Below the pieces are notes generated by a model. The model was not told the origin of the DNA. It saw nothing but the letters and a program-made list of their open reading frames with translations, and ran no database searches. A DNA stretch of 13,946 bases, taken from CAZFLM01 sp964519955 (GTDB lineage Bacteria > Armatimonadota > Chthonomonadetes > Chthonomonadales > CAJBBX01). The stretch covers positions 1 through 13,946 of the forward strand of contig CAZFLM010000121.1 of assembly GCA_964519955.1 (NCBI GenBank). Direction: 5' to 3'. How positions within the stretch are numbered: position 1 is the stretch's first letter; the number at the start of each line of letters is the position of its first letter. A program made the translations under genes and the position numbers. Below, piece after piece: positions 5,768 through 13,769 of the stretch.

Positions 5768-8700
5768 CTACTTCCACGAGTCGAGCGTGCCCTGGATCAT
5801 CGCCTTATTGCTCGGATCGGCCGACTTGAGCGCCTCCTGCAGCTCGCCGCGCGCCTCCTCCTTCTGGCCGAGCTTCCATAGAGCGTTCCCTAGCCGCCAG
5901 TGAAGCATCGAAACGAACGTGGCGAAGGTGTTGTGCTTCAGGCAGAGCCGGAGTTCGCGTACGGCGGCGGTGCTGTCGCCCTTGCCCTCGTACGCGCCGA
6001 CCAGCAGCAGGCGGTACATGACGTCCTTCGGATCGGCATCGACTAGCGGCTTGGCTACCGTGACGGCCTCGTCGAACCGGCGCTTGTTGATCAGCCGCTG
6101 CGCGAAGTTCCCGCGGATGGCCTTGCCGTCCGGCGACGCCTGCAGGCCCTTCCTGTAGACCGCGAACGCCTCGTCGTCCTTGGACTGGGCCACAAGCGCA
6201 TCGGCCAGCTCGTTCACGACCCGGGTGTCCTTCAGCATCGCCGCGAAGGCCAGCCGCAGTTCGGCCTCAGCCTTCGCGTTGTCGCCTCGGCGCGCGTGGA
6301 GCAGCCCAGTGATGCGGTGGACGCTGGGCTCGGCAGGCGCCAGCTTGCGCAGCTCCTCCAGCGCGGCGCCGGCATCGTCAAACTTGCCCGCGGACACGAG
6401 TTGCTCGGCCTCTATCAACCGGTCCGGCACCGTGACGGCCGTGCGCACCTTGGTGGCTGGCGGCGCGGCCGGCGACGCTCCCGCGCCCGGAGCCGCCGGA
6501 GTGGCAGGCGTCTGCGCCGGAGGGGGATCGGCAGGCCGGTCCTTCCACAACTCGAGGGTCTGCTGCATCTGGGTCTTGGCCGCCCCGGTGGCATCCACGA
6601 GTGCGCCCTGCATCGTCCTGCGTGCCTCGTCCTTCCGGCCGAGCTGCCACAGCGCTTGGGCTGCCGTGGCCAGGTAGAAGGCGCGCAGCGATGGATCCGA
6701 CGCGTACTGGGCGCACAGACGCGCCTCCCGCGCCACGCCCTCGTGGTCTCCCTTCGCGTGGTACGCATTAACGAGGTTCAGGCGGTGGACGGCCTCGTTC
6801 GGAGCGCAGTCAGCCTCCGCCTTGGCTTCTACGATGGCCTCATCGATCTTCCGCGCCGTCAGGAGCGCCTGGGCGAAGGCCGCGTGGATGGTCGGGTTCG
6901 CCGGGGCGAGCTTCGCGGCCTTGCGGTACCACTCGTAGCTCTCCTCCTGCTTGCCCTGGCTTCGGAGGGCGCTCGCGACTTCGAGCATCAGCGACGTGTC
7001 GTTCGGCCTGCCGCCCAGCGCCTGCTTGAACTCCGCCTCGGCCTCCGCTGGCTTGCCCCGGCGCTTCAGCAGCAAGCCGGCCAGTCGGTGGAATTCGGGC
7101 TCGTTCGGCATGACCTTGCCCAGCTCCTTGACCTCCGCGTCGGCTTCGTCGAGCTTGCCGGAGTAGAGCAGACTCGTCGCCCTCTGGAGACGGACGACCG
7201 GGTCGGCTGACTCGCCTCCCGGCTGGCCCGAAGGCGGCGTCACGCCGGCGTCGACGAGGAGCTGCTGCGCCTCCCGGACGTAGTAGCCGCGCGGCTCGGC
7301 GTCGATGGCCGCCTGCCACTCCTTGATCGCCTCCAGACGCTTGCCCATCGCCTCGTATGTCCGCCCAAGCCCGAGGCGCGATCCGGCCCGCTCGCTGTCC
7401 GTGGCGCTGAGGCCGAGCGCCGCGTTCCACTCGGCCAGGGCCGCCGTGTAGTCCTTCTTGCCCATGTGGCATGCCGCGAGCATCCGGTGCAGGCCGGCGT
7501 TCTTGGGCTCTGCCTTCAGCGCCTCCTGGCACGCTGCGATGGCCTCGTCGAGCCGGCCGGCCATGGTCAGGGCGTCCACGATGCGGCCCTTCACACCGGG
7601 AAACTCCGGCACCAGATTGGCCATCGTCTTGTGGAGGTCCACCAGCTCGTCGTAGCGCTTCGCCTCGGTCAGATGGTTCTGGAGTTGGCTATACCCCGTC
7701 AACTGCCGCCCACCCTTGGCAAACGCCTCGCGCAGCAGCTTGAGCGACTCTTCCTTGTCACCGTCATACCAGAGCCTGTCACCCAGCGCAGCGGTCACGC
7801 GAGCGTTCTCCGGCCACTTGGCGTGAGCCTGGCGCAGCATCGAGACGATGGCGGCCTTGTTGCCGCCCATCAGCGAAATCGCCGAGATGGCGGCCTCCGC
7901 GTTCTGCGGCACGTAGTCCGCCGCCAGTTGGGGCGCCGCCTCGCCCAGCCGCTTGAGGGCAGCCCTCGCGTTGTCCGCCTCCGGCAGCTCCGGCCCGTTG
8001 AGGATGCAGAACTGGAACGCCTTGATCGCTTCAGCCCGCTCGTTCAGCGCGACGTAGCACTCGCCTAGCTGTCCGGAGTAGGCGGCATTGCTGGTTTGAT
8101 GCGGGTTCAGCGCCATCATCTGGTGCAGTTCGTCGACCGCGGCGCGATAGTCGCCCTTGCTCCGCAGCACGTCGACGAGCTGCTGCCGCTCGGACCAGGC
8201 CATGTTCTGCGACCTGATGCGAACGCGCAGCAGCGCGATGGCTTCGTCGTACCTCTTGGCGGCGGTGAGCGCGGTGATCCGTATGGTCTGGGCGGCCGGG
8301 TCGTTCGGTTCGGCCTTGAGGATCTCGTCGGCGAGCTTCGCGGCCTCGTCAGCCTTCTTCGCATCCCGCAGGAACATGGCGAGCTGCCGCTTGGCGTTCA
8401 GGTCGGTCGGGTGGTCGCGAACCGCCGCGCGCAGAGCCTGCTCCTGCTCCTCGCGGTGCCTGCCCTGGCCGAGGGCCTCGGCCAGCGCCAGCTTCAGGTC
8501 GACGTCGCCTGGGTCCTTCTGAGTCGCCTTCCGCAGCTCGGCGAGCACGGCCTCATTCGCCTTCGGGTCCGTCGTGGCGCGTGTGAGCTTCGCCGCGCGG
8601 AGCAGTTGGTCCTTCGGCTTGGGCACCAGGCGCGCGACCGCCAGGATATGCTCGATCGCTTCGGGGAACCGCGAGTGCCACTGAGCGATCGTTGCCACGG

Positions 8701-10210
8701 TCTGGTGCGCGGGCATGTCGTCCGGATTGCGCTTCAGCTCCTCGCGTGCCTGGGCGTCCGCCTTGGTGCAGAGCGTCTCGTAGGCCGGTCGGTAGCGCTC
8801 GTCAACCGTGGCGACGTGCTCCGCGGCAAGCATGGCGACCAGACCGCTGGCATAGCGAGCGTGCACCGCCGCATCGACCACGCGGTCCAGGTCCGCCTGG
8901 GTGCCGCCCCACTTCGGCTGGTACATTTCCAGCCCCCACCAGAGCACGTCGTGGTTGTTGGGATCGAGGCGCAGGGCCTTCTCGAACGCGGGATGCGCCA
9001 GGTCCAGGTCGCTGCCGAAGCACGCCGCCTTTGACAGCTCCAACTGGCCGGGGAGGTAGTCCGGGGCGAGGTCCGTGCAGCGCTTGGCCGCCGCGGTCCA
9101 GACGGCGTAGGCAGCATAGAGCACCTTGCGCTCATCGGCAGTGAGGTCCGCCGTGACCCGGGCGTTGCGGATGCCCTGGGCCGCGTCGGCCAGAGCGCGC
9201 GCGTAGGTGAGCCAACCTCGCGGGCTCCTGGGTGCGCAGCGCGGTAGGTGCTCCGCCAGAGCGAGGGACTTCTCGTTCTCGCCGGCAGCGCTGATTGCCT
9301 CGTAGCAGCTTGCCACTGCCAGGAACGAGTTGGGGTGCTTGGCGCCGATCCGCTGGGCCAGCGCATCGATCTGCGGATCGGCCGACGTGCGCGTGCTGAC
9401 GAGGGTGTAGCATGCCAGGGCGTTGTCCGACGCGATGGCCTTGAGCGTCGCCTGGGCGGCGGCGCGGTCGTCGGCAGGCACGCTCGCGTGCGCTTCGAGC
9501 AGCATAACAGCCGCCACGGCCTCCTGGCGGGCGAGCTGGGTTAGTTGCTTCACGTCGTCGGCGCTCGCGGTGCTCGCGGGACAGCGGTCGAGCTTCCCGA
9601 GCAGGCGCATGCCCTTCGCGTCCACGGCGCACGCCGCGGGTACCCGCGGAGCGCTGACCCCCAGCGCGAACGCGATCTTCTCGGCGGCCGCGGGCAGCCC
9701 GGCCAGGATGCGGGTCTCGCCGCCGGACACAGCCACTGCGCCGATGGGCTCGCCCTGTCCGCCGACCGCGAAGACCTTGTACCGCACCTCCAGGTTCGCG
9801 TCCGCGCCGCGCAGCTCCGGTATCACGTAATGCGTCACGCCGAGCAGCGCGGCCACGCGGGCAGCCGCCTTCTGGTCCAGCCGCAGGCTCGCCGCGTTCG
9901 CGCCGCCGTCTGGCTCGGCGACGAAGGACCACGCCGGGTTCTTGCCCATCTGACCGTGTCCGCCGACGACCACCTGCATCCACCGGGAGCATCCGGCGCC
10001 GAACCGCATCGACGCCTCGTCGGTGCCACTGGAGACCGGCTCGAGGAACACGACGCCTGTGCCGCTGGCGACGGGAGTCGCGTCCACGAGCAAGTCGTCA
10101 TATGAGGTCGCCTTCCCGGTCTGGCCCGCGACGGGCGCCGAAAGAACACCGAGGGCAACGAACAGCAAGCACGTCCACCGGCACGTCGTGAGGCCATGGC
10201 TTGCTCGCAT
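5768..10210 (-). CDS. Large secreted tetratricopeptide-repeat protein (1480 aa)
   Basis: TPR arrays are helical scaffolds for protein contacts; no enzyme domain is visible. Residues 1-29 form a signal peptide (CLLFVALGVLSAPVAG), so the protein is probably periplasmic or extracytoplasmic. Residues 30-200 form a separate domain with 'AARVAALLGVTHYVIPELRG ... LEVRYKVFAV ... GGETRILAGL', resembling the TolB-N/FlgO-like domain found before TPRs in other large proteins. From about 340 onward TPR-like helical pairs follow, with typical endings such as ALRLDPNN, ILKAEPNDP and ALKAEPKNAG. The last 480 residues contain two related 220-residue blocks (1002-1223 and 1259-1480) joined by a Pro/Ala linker. 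The frame stays open upstream to 10387, but that would run into the AAA+ gene; ATG 10210 has AAGGAG 10 bases before it and the signal peptide right after, so it is preferred. Cellular role unknown. Confidence 0.85.
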   Translation of the reverse strand: MRASHGLTTCRWTCLLFVALGVLSAPVAGQTGKATSYDDLLVDATPVASGTGVVFLEPVSSGTDEASMRFGAGCSRWMQVVVGGHGQMGKNPAWSFVAEPDGGANAASLRLDQKAAARVAALLGVTHYVIPELRGADANLEVRYKVFAVGGQGEPIGAVAVSGGETRILAGLPAAAEKIAFALGVSAPRVPAACAVDAKGMRLLGKLDRCPASTASADDVKQLTQLARQEAVAAVMLLEAHASVPADDRAAAQATLKAIASDNALACYTLVSTRTSADPQIDALAQRIGAKHPNSFLAVASCYEAISAAGENEKSLALAEHLPRCAPRSPRGWLTYARALADAAQGIRNARVTADLTADERKVLYAAYAVWTAAAKRCTDLAPDYLPGQLELSKAACFGSDLDLAHPAFEKALRLDPNNHDVLWWGLEMYQPKWGGTQADLDRVVDAAVHARYASGLVAMLAAEHVATVDERYRPAYETLCTKADAQAREELKRNPDDMPAHQTVATIAQWHSRFPEAIEHILAVARLVPKPKDQLLRAAKLTRATTDPKANEAVLAELRKATQKDPGDVDLKLALAEALGQGRHREEQEQALRAAVRDHPTDLNAKRQLAMFLRDAKKADEAAKLADEILKAEPNDPAAQTIRITALTAAKRYDEAIALLRVRIRSQNMAWSERQQLVDVLRSKGDYRAAVDELHQMMALNPHQTSNAAYSGQLGECYVALNERAEAIKAFQFCILNGPELPEADNARAALKRLGEAAPQLAADYVPQNAEAAISAISLMGGNKAAIVSMLRQAHAKWPENARVTAALGDRLWYDGDKEESLKLLREAFAKGGRQLTGYSQLQNHLTEAKRYDELVDLHKTMANLVPEFPGVKGRIVDALTMAGRLDEAIAACQEALKAEPKNAGLHRMLAACHMGKKDYTAALAEWNAALGLSATDSERAGSRLGLGRTYEAMGKRLEAIKEWQAAIDAEPRGYYVREAQQLLVDAGVTPPSGQPGGESADPVVRLQRATSLLYSGKLDEADAEVKELGKVMPNEPEFHRLAGLLLKRRGKPAEAEAEFKQALGGRPNDTSLMLEVASALRSQGKQEESYEWYRKAAKLAPANPTIHAAFAQALLTARKIDEAIVEAKAEADCAPNEAVHRLNLVNAYHAKGDHEGVAREARLCAQYASDPSLRAFYLATAAQALWQLGRKDEARRTMQGALVDATGAAKTQMQQTLELWKDRPADPPPAQTPATPAAPGAGASPAAPPATKVRTAVTVPDRLIEAEQLVSAGKFDDAGAALEELRKLAPAEPSVHRITGLLHARRGDNAKAEAELRLAFAAMLKDTRVVNELADALVAQSKDDEAFAVYRKGLQASPDGKAIRGNFAQRLINKRRFDEAVTVAKPLVDADPKDVMYRLLLVGAYEGKGDSTAAVRELRLCLKHNTFATFVSMLHWRLGNALWKLGQKEEARGELQEALKSADPSNKAMIQGTLDSWK
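5771..6436 (-). repeat. TPR block B of C-terminal tandem duplication
   Basis: Residues 1259-1480 of the TPR protein. Landmarks shared with block A in the same order and spacing are SGKFDDA (SGKLDEA in A), VHRITGLLHARRG (FHRLAGLLLKRRG), NKRRFDEAVTVAK (TARKIDEAIVEAK), WRLGNALWKLGQKEEAR (ATAAQALWQLGRKDEAR) and the end TLDSWK (TLELWK). A Pro/Ala-rich linker (PPPAQTPATPAAPGAG) separates the blocks. Confidence 0.75.
6540..7205 (-). repeat. TPR block A of C-terminal tandem duplication
   Basis: Residues 1002-1223 of the TPR protein. They start DPVVRLQRATSLLYSGKLDE and end QMQQTLELWKD. Matching landmarks in block B are given in the next entry. The repeat is visible at protein level; the DNA has diverged. 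Confidence 0.75.
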
Positions 10211-10331
10211 AGTGTCCGATCTCCTTCCTGCTTGTGTGATACCGACGCGCCGGTCGCGTTGGGTGCTCGGCTGCCGTGGGTGAAGCCGACGGTCCAGGCA
10301 GACGGCCGACCGCGTGGCGCCGCAGACCACC
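10211..10331 (-). other. Spacer between AAA+ gene and TPR gene, with ribosome binding site
   Basis: The 121 bases contain AAGGAG at 10221-10226 (minus strand), 10 bases before the ATG at 10210; this decides the TPR start. I see no convincing -35/-10 pair and no hairpin with a T-run, so the TPR gene may be read through from the AAA+ gene or use an unrecognised promoter. Confidence 0.5.
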
Positions 10332-11312
10332 TCAGTCGCCGTCCAGCGCCATCCGTCCTTCGGGCGTGCGCAGGAAGGCGACGACAAAGTCGTCGAGCTG
10401 CCCGCCCAGCGTCTCCCAGACCTGGTTCGTGCGCAGGCCCGTGCGCATATCGCGCACCACCTTCTCCCTGTCCAGGACGTAGGTGCGGATGATGGGAGGG
10501 GTTTCCTCCTCCTCGATCTCTTCGCCCTTCGCCCGCCGGTCCCGGATGTCCTTCCACGCCGCGTTCAGGTAGCCCTCCCCCGTCGTGCCTTTCCGCAGCG
10601 CCTCCACGCGCACGGCGGCGTTCCACGACGCTCCGGCCGACTCGTCGCCGGCCTTGTTGATGCGCTTGTGGGTGCCGAACTCGCCGAGCAGCAGCGCGAA
10701 GGTGGCGTGGCCGCGCACGCTCACGGCCACCTCGGCCGCCCCGACATCCGCAAGCCGCTTCGCGAGCGCATCGTCCGCCAGCCCCGGAGCGAGGGTCTTC
10801 CACGGGGGCTTCTCCGGATGCTCCGGGTCCGGCGCGGGCACGATGACCTGCGTGTCGTAGCCCTTCTTCATCGCCCAGGCCCGGTACATGAACACGAGTT
10901 GCGTCGTCCAGGGGAGCCCGTCGACCCCGCGAGGGCGGGCGCCAACCGTCACGATGCGCAGCACCGCGCCGCTCGCCTGCGCCACCGGTGAGGCGAGCAG
11001 CTCGATCTCCAGGAATGCAGCCGAGCGCCGCAGATCCACCGTCGAGCCCACCAACTCGGTCAGGTACCGGTCGGAGTGCTCGCGCCGGCAGAGCAGCGCC
11101 AACTCCTCCAGGTACTCGGCCCGCTCCACGAGCTGCGCCAGCCGCCGCGTCAGCCGGTCCAGGTGCTGGATGCGCTCCCAGACCTCACCGTGATCCTTCG
11201 CCTTGGCGAACGCAGGCTTCCTCGTCCGCGCTAGCAGGCCCGTCAGTTCCAGCCTCGCCTGCTCGGCGGCGTTGCTGTCGCGCCAGCCATGCAGCGAGCG
11301 CCGCACCTCGGC
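10332..11312 (-). other. RF2-like module of the AAA+ protein (PCRF-type core plus RF2 tail, GGQ domain absent)
   Basis: Residues 820-1145. By eye the order follows E. coli RF2 (prfB): helical part with VWERIQHLDRLTRRLAQLVE, core strand LRIVTVGARPRGVDG (RF2 LDIQAGSGGTEAQD), FMYRAWAMKKGY (RF2 RMYLRWAESRGF), GEFGTHKRI (RF2 TETGVHRLV), then directly to IIRTYVLDREKVVRDMRTG (RF2 QIRSYVLDDSRIKDLRTG) and LDDFVVAFL (RF2 LDQFIEASL). From the conserved histidine (H1034) to the YVLD tail there are about 60 residues, against about 125 in RF2. The SPF and GGQ motifs are not found in between. Confidence 0.75.
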
Positions 11313-13769
11313 GAGCACATCGATCGCCTCGTCGAGACTCATCTTGGCGGGGTCGAGCGCCTCGGTATCGTCGGCCGCGCTCGACCGGCGCACCGTCGCC
11401 AGCGCGCGCGTCTCGATGCAGACGTCGTCGTTCTCCCGCGCGATGCGCACCATATCGTGCGCGCCCACCTGGTGCGTGACCAGGTACCTGGCGAGCGGGA
11501 CGATGATCCGCTGCTCGATCGCTCGCTTCAGGGGCCGCGCGCCGTACTGCGGGCTGAAGCCGGCCTGGAGAAGCAGCTCATAGACGGGCTCCTCCACGGT
11601 CACCGCAATCCCCCGCCGCGTCACGCCCTCGCGGCTCAGGAGGCGCTCCACCTCGATCTGCGCAATGGCGCGCATCGCCTCGCGATCCAGCGAGCGGAAC
11701 ACGACGACGTGGTCGAACCGGTTGACGAACTCGGGCCGGAAGAAGCCCTCGACCGCCTTGCGGTAGTGCGCTTCCTGGGCCTTGTCCACCGATCCGGCGC
11801 GCAGCCCCGGCTTGCTGCGCTCACGGGCCGAGGCGCCGAGGTTCGAGGTCATCACGATGATGGCGCTGCGGAAGTCGGCCGTACGCCCGCCTGCGTCGGT
11901 GAGCCGCCCCTCGCCGAGGACCTGCAGCATCACGTCGAACACCGATGCGTGCGCCTTCTCGAACTCGTCGAGCAGCACGACGGAGAACGGCTGCGTGCGG
12001 ATGCGCGCCGTCAGCTCGCCCTCCGCCCGCCCGTCCGGCGAGCCGATGAGCCGGCCGATGTTGTAGGGCTCCGCGTACTCGCTCATGTCGAACCGGATCA
12101 TGCGGTCCTGGCTGCCGAACAGGTACTCGGCCAGCGCCTTGGCCATCTCGGTCTTGCCGACGCCCGTCGGCCCCACGAAGAAGAGGCAGCCGAGCGGCTT
12201 GTGCGGGTCGTTGAGGCCGGCCTTGACGATCGTGACGAGGTCGGTGACGGTCCGCACGGCATCGGGCTGGCCGATCAGGCGGGCCGAGAAGTGCTTCTCC
12301 AGCGCCACCGGATCGAGGCTCAAATGGTCCGACAGCAGGAACTCCGGGAGGCCGGTCAGGCGTGCGAACGCGCTCGTCGCGTACTGGCGCGTCACGACCG
12401 GCGCCGCGGATGGGGCCTTCGTCCGGTCGGCGGCGGCCTGCGTCTCGGCAGCAACGCGCTCGACGAACCGCACTGCCTTGCCTGGAAAGGCCCGGTAGGG
12501 CATGAAGCGGCGGCACAGGTCATACGACGCGTCGAGCACCGCCGGCTCGATGCGCACGGAGTGGTGCCGCTCGATGTCGGCGGCGGCAGAGCCGATGATG
12601 GAGAGAGTCTCGTCACGCCCCGGCTCGCGTACGTCGATGACCCGGAAGAGCGCGAGGAAGGTGGGCTCGCGGGTCTCCAGCGCCCGGCGGCGGTCATCGT
12701 TGGTCTCGCCGATAATCAGCAGCGAGCCATCCGCGATGTAGGGGCGCAGCAGCATCGCCATGTTCTCGTCGCCCTTGGAGTGCTTGCCGGCTTCCGTCAG
12801 GCCGCCGACATCGCGCACGACGAGGATGTCCCCCTCCTTGCGCAGCTCTTCGATGATCGCGAGCAGCTTGGCCTGCCATTCGCCGATGTAGCAGCACCCG
12901 GCGATGAGATGATCCGGCGACGTCTCGTAGACCTTGCGCCCCTTCAGCCGCTCGGGGCAGTCGCCGGACGAGATGCGCTTCACCACGTCGAGGATGATGG
13001 CCGACTTGCCCACCTCGGGCGGCCCGGAAAGGACCACCGAGGGCTGGCGGGCGGATGCCAGCGACGCGAGGACCTCATCGACGATGCGCTCCTGCCGGTA
13101 GGCGCGGCGGATGACGCGGTCCGACAAGCTGTCGGACAGGCACGTGCAGGCCGCGCCGAGCGCCTGGCCGGACTTGCGCTTCTCGTCCTCGGGGTTCACG
13201 CGGTCGCCGGGCGAGACCGGTGTGAAGCTCACCTCGATCTCATCCAGATACTCCTGGCGCCCGTACTGGTACTTCTGAAGCTCCTCGATCGTGTAGTGGC
13301 CGAAGAACGCGGCCAACTCGCGCGCGGCAACGTCCTCGAGCTTGTCGTCCGGATGCCAGTGGAAACAGAGCGGTGGGTTCTTGACGCGAGGGACTCGGAC
13401 GAGGCGCTGGCCGTCCTCCTCCGGTTCGACGAGAAGGCTGAAGGTCATCTTGACCTTGTCGTTCCTCCTCGCGCCGCGCCGGTCGTGTGGCCGAAGTTCG
13501 ACTTGAGCCACCTTCAGGGCCTGCCCGTCGCGGAGGTTGGCCGAGCGGGCCAGCCACTCCGGGTCGGCAAGCGGCAGCCACCGCTCGAGCCCCTTGTGCA
13601 CCTCGCGCTTCACCTCGTCCAGCACGTGGCCGGACGCGGAGAGGTCCGCTACCGCGGGATAGCGGTCGTCATAGCCCGACGCCAGCTCGATGTCGTCGAT
13701 GCCGGGCAGGCTGACCCAGTAGACGCCGTTCTGGTGGCGCACGATGAACAGGCGGAAACGCTGCTTCAT
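10332..13769 (-). CDS. Two-ring Clp-type AAA+ ATPase fused to a release-factor-2-like domain without GGQ
   Basis: The protein has 1145 residues. Order: 4-96 and 107-189, two similar beta-beta-alpha units of unknown fold; about 215-450, AAA ring 1; about 490-770, AAA ring 2 with Clp D2-small domain; about 820-1145, RF2-like part. Ring 1: Walker A GPPEVGKS (249-256), pore loop AGCCYIGEW with Y294, but VVRDV (R319, D320) where ClpB/ClpC have the IDE Walker B, and FLALF (371-375) where arginine fingers should be. Ring 2 is intact in ATPase motifs: GPTGVGKT (533-540), LLDEFEK (D601, E602), sensor 1 N643, arginine finger R684 in FRPEFVNRF, sensor 2 R745 in GARPLKR. Its GYVG pore loop is missing. 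There is no Clp_N domain and no ClpB coiled-coil M domain. The RF2-like part contains LRIVTVGARPRGVDG, FMYRAWAMKKGY, GEFGTHKRI and IIRTYVLDREKVVRDMRTG. AGAGG sits four bases before the ATG. Probably cytoplasmic; the job is inferred, not shown. Confidence 0.85.
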   Translation of the reverse strand: MKQRFRLFIVRHQNGVYWVSLPGIDDIELASGYDDRYPAVADLSASGHVLDEVKREVHKGLERWLPLADPEWLARSANLRDGQALKVAQVELRPHDRRGARRNDKVKMTFSLLVEPEEDGQRLVRVPRVKNPPLCFHWHPDDKLEDVAARELAAFFGHYTIEELQKYQYGRQEYLDEIEVSFTPVSPGDRVNPEDEKRKSGQALGAACTCLSDSLSDRVIRRAYRQERIVDEVLASLASARQPSVVLSGPPEVGKSAIILDVVKRISSGDCPERLKGRKVYETSPDHLIAGCCYIGEWQAKLLAIIEELRKEGDILVVRDVGGLTEAGKHSKGDENMAMLLRPYIADGSLLIIGETNDDRRRALETREPTFLALFRVIDVREPGRDETLSIIGSAAADIERHHSVRIEPAVLDASYDLCRRFMPYRAFPGKAVRFVERVAAETQAAADRTKAPSAAPVVTRQYATSAFARLTGLPEFLLSDHLSLDPVALEKHFSARLIGQPDAVRTVTDLVTIVKAGLNDPHKPLGCLFFVGPTGVGKTEMAKALAEYLFGSQDRMIRFDMSEYAEPYNIGRLIGSPDGRAEGELTARIRTQPFSVVLLDEFEKAHASVFDVMLQVLGEGRLTDAGGRTADFRSAIIVMTSNLGASARERSKPGLRAGSVDKAQEAHYRKAVEGFFRPEFVNRFDHVVVFRSLDREAMRAIAQIEVERLLSREGVTRRGIAVTVEEPVYELLLQAGFSPQYGARPLKRAIEQRIIVPLARYLVTHQVGAHDMVRIARENDDVCIETRALATVRRSSAADDTEALDPAKMSLDEAIDVLAEVRRSLHGWRDSNAAEQARLELTGLLARTRKPAFAKAKDHGEVWERIQHLDRLTRRLAQLVERAEYLEELALLCRREHSDRYLTELVGSTVDLRRSAAFLEIELLASPVAQASGAVLRIVTVGARPRGVDGLPWTTQLVFMYRAWAMKKGYDTQVIVPAPDPEHPEKPPWKTLAPGLADDALAKRLADVGAAEVAVSVRGHATFALLLGEFGTHKRINKAGDESAGASWNAAVRVEALRKGTTGEGYLNAAWKDIRDRRAKGEEIEEEETPPIIRTYVLDREKVVRDMRTGLRTNQVWETLGGQLDDFVVAFLRTPEGRMALDGD
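13119..13137. repeat. Perfect 8-base hairpin inside the AAA+ gene
   Basis: GTCCGACA and TGTCGGAC flank a three-base loop. It encodes the repeated SDSLSD of the protein, so it is probably a by-product of the peptide repeat. Confidence 0.5.

Noticed and set aside
10211..10387. Extended N-terminus of the TPR protein starting at 10387
   Set aside because: It would overlap the end of the AAA+ gene, put about 59 odd residues before a good signal peptide, and ignore the AAGGAG site before ATG 10210.
10398..10406. A literal GGQ (residues 1122-1124) in the RF2-like part
   Set aside because: It lies in the C-terminal tail, aligned with the DGSLDQF stretch of RF2, not in the catalytic loop. It lacks the following H-V-N context, so it is not the peptide-release motif.
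10332..13769. Classical ClpB disaggregase
   Set aside because: No Clp_N domain, no coiled-coil M domain, altered ring 1, and missing ring 2 pore loop.
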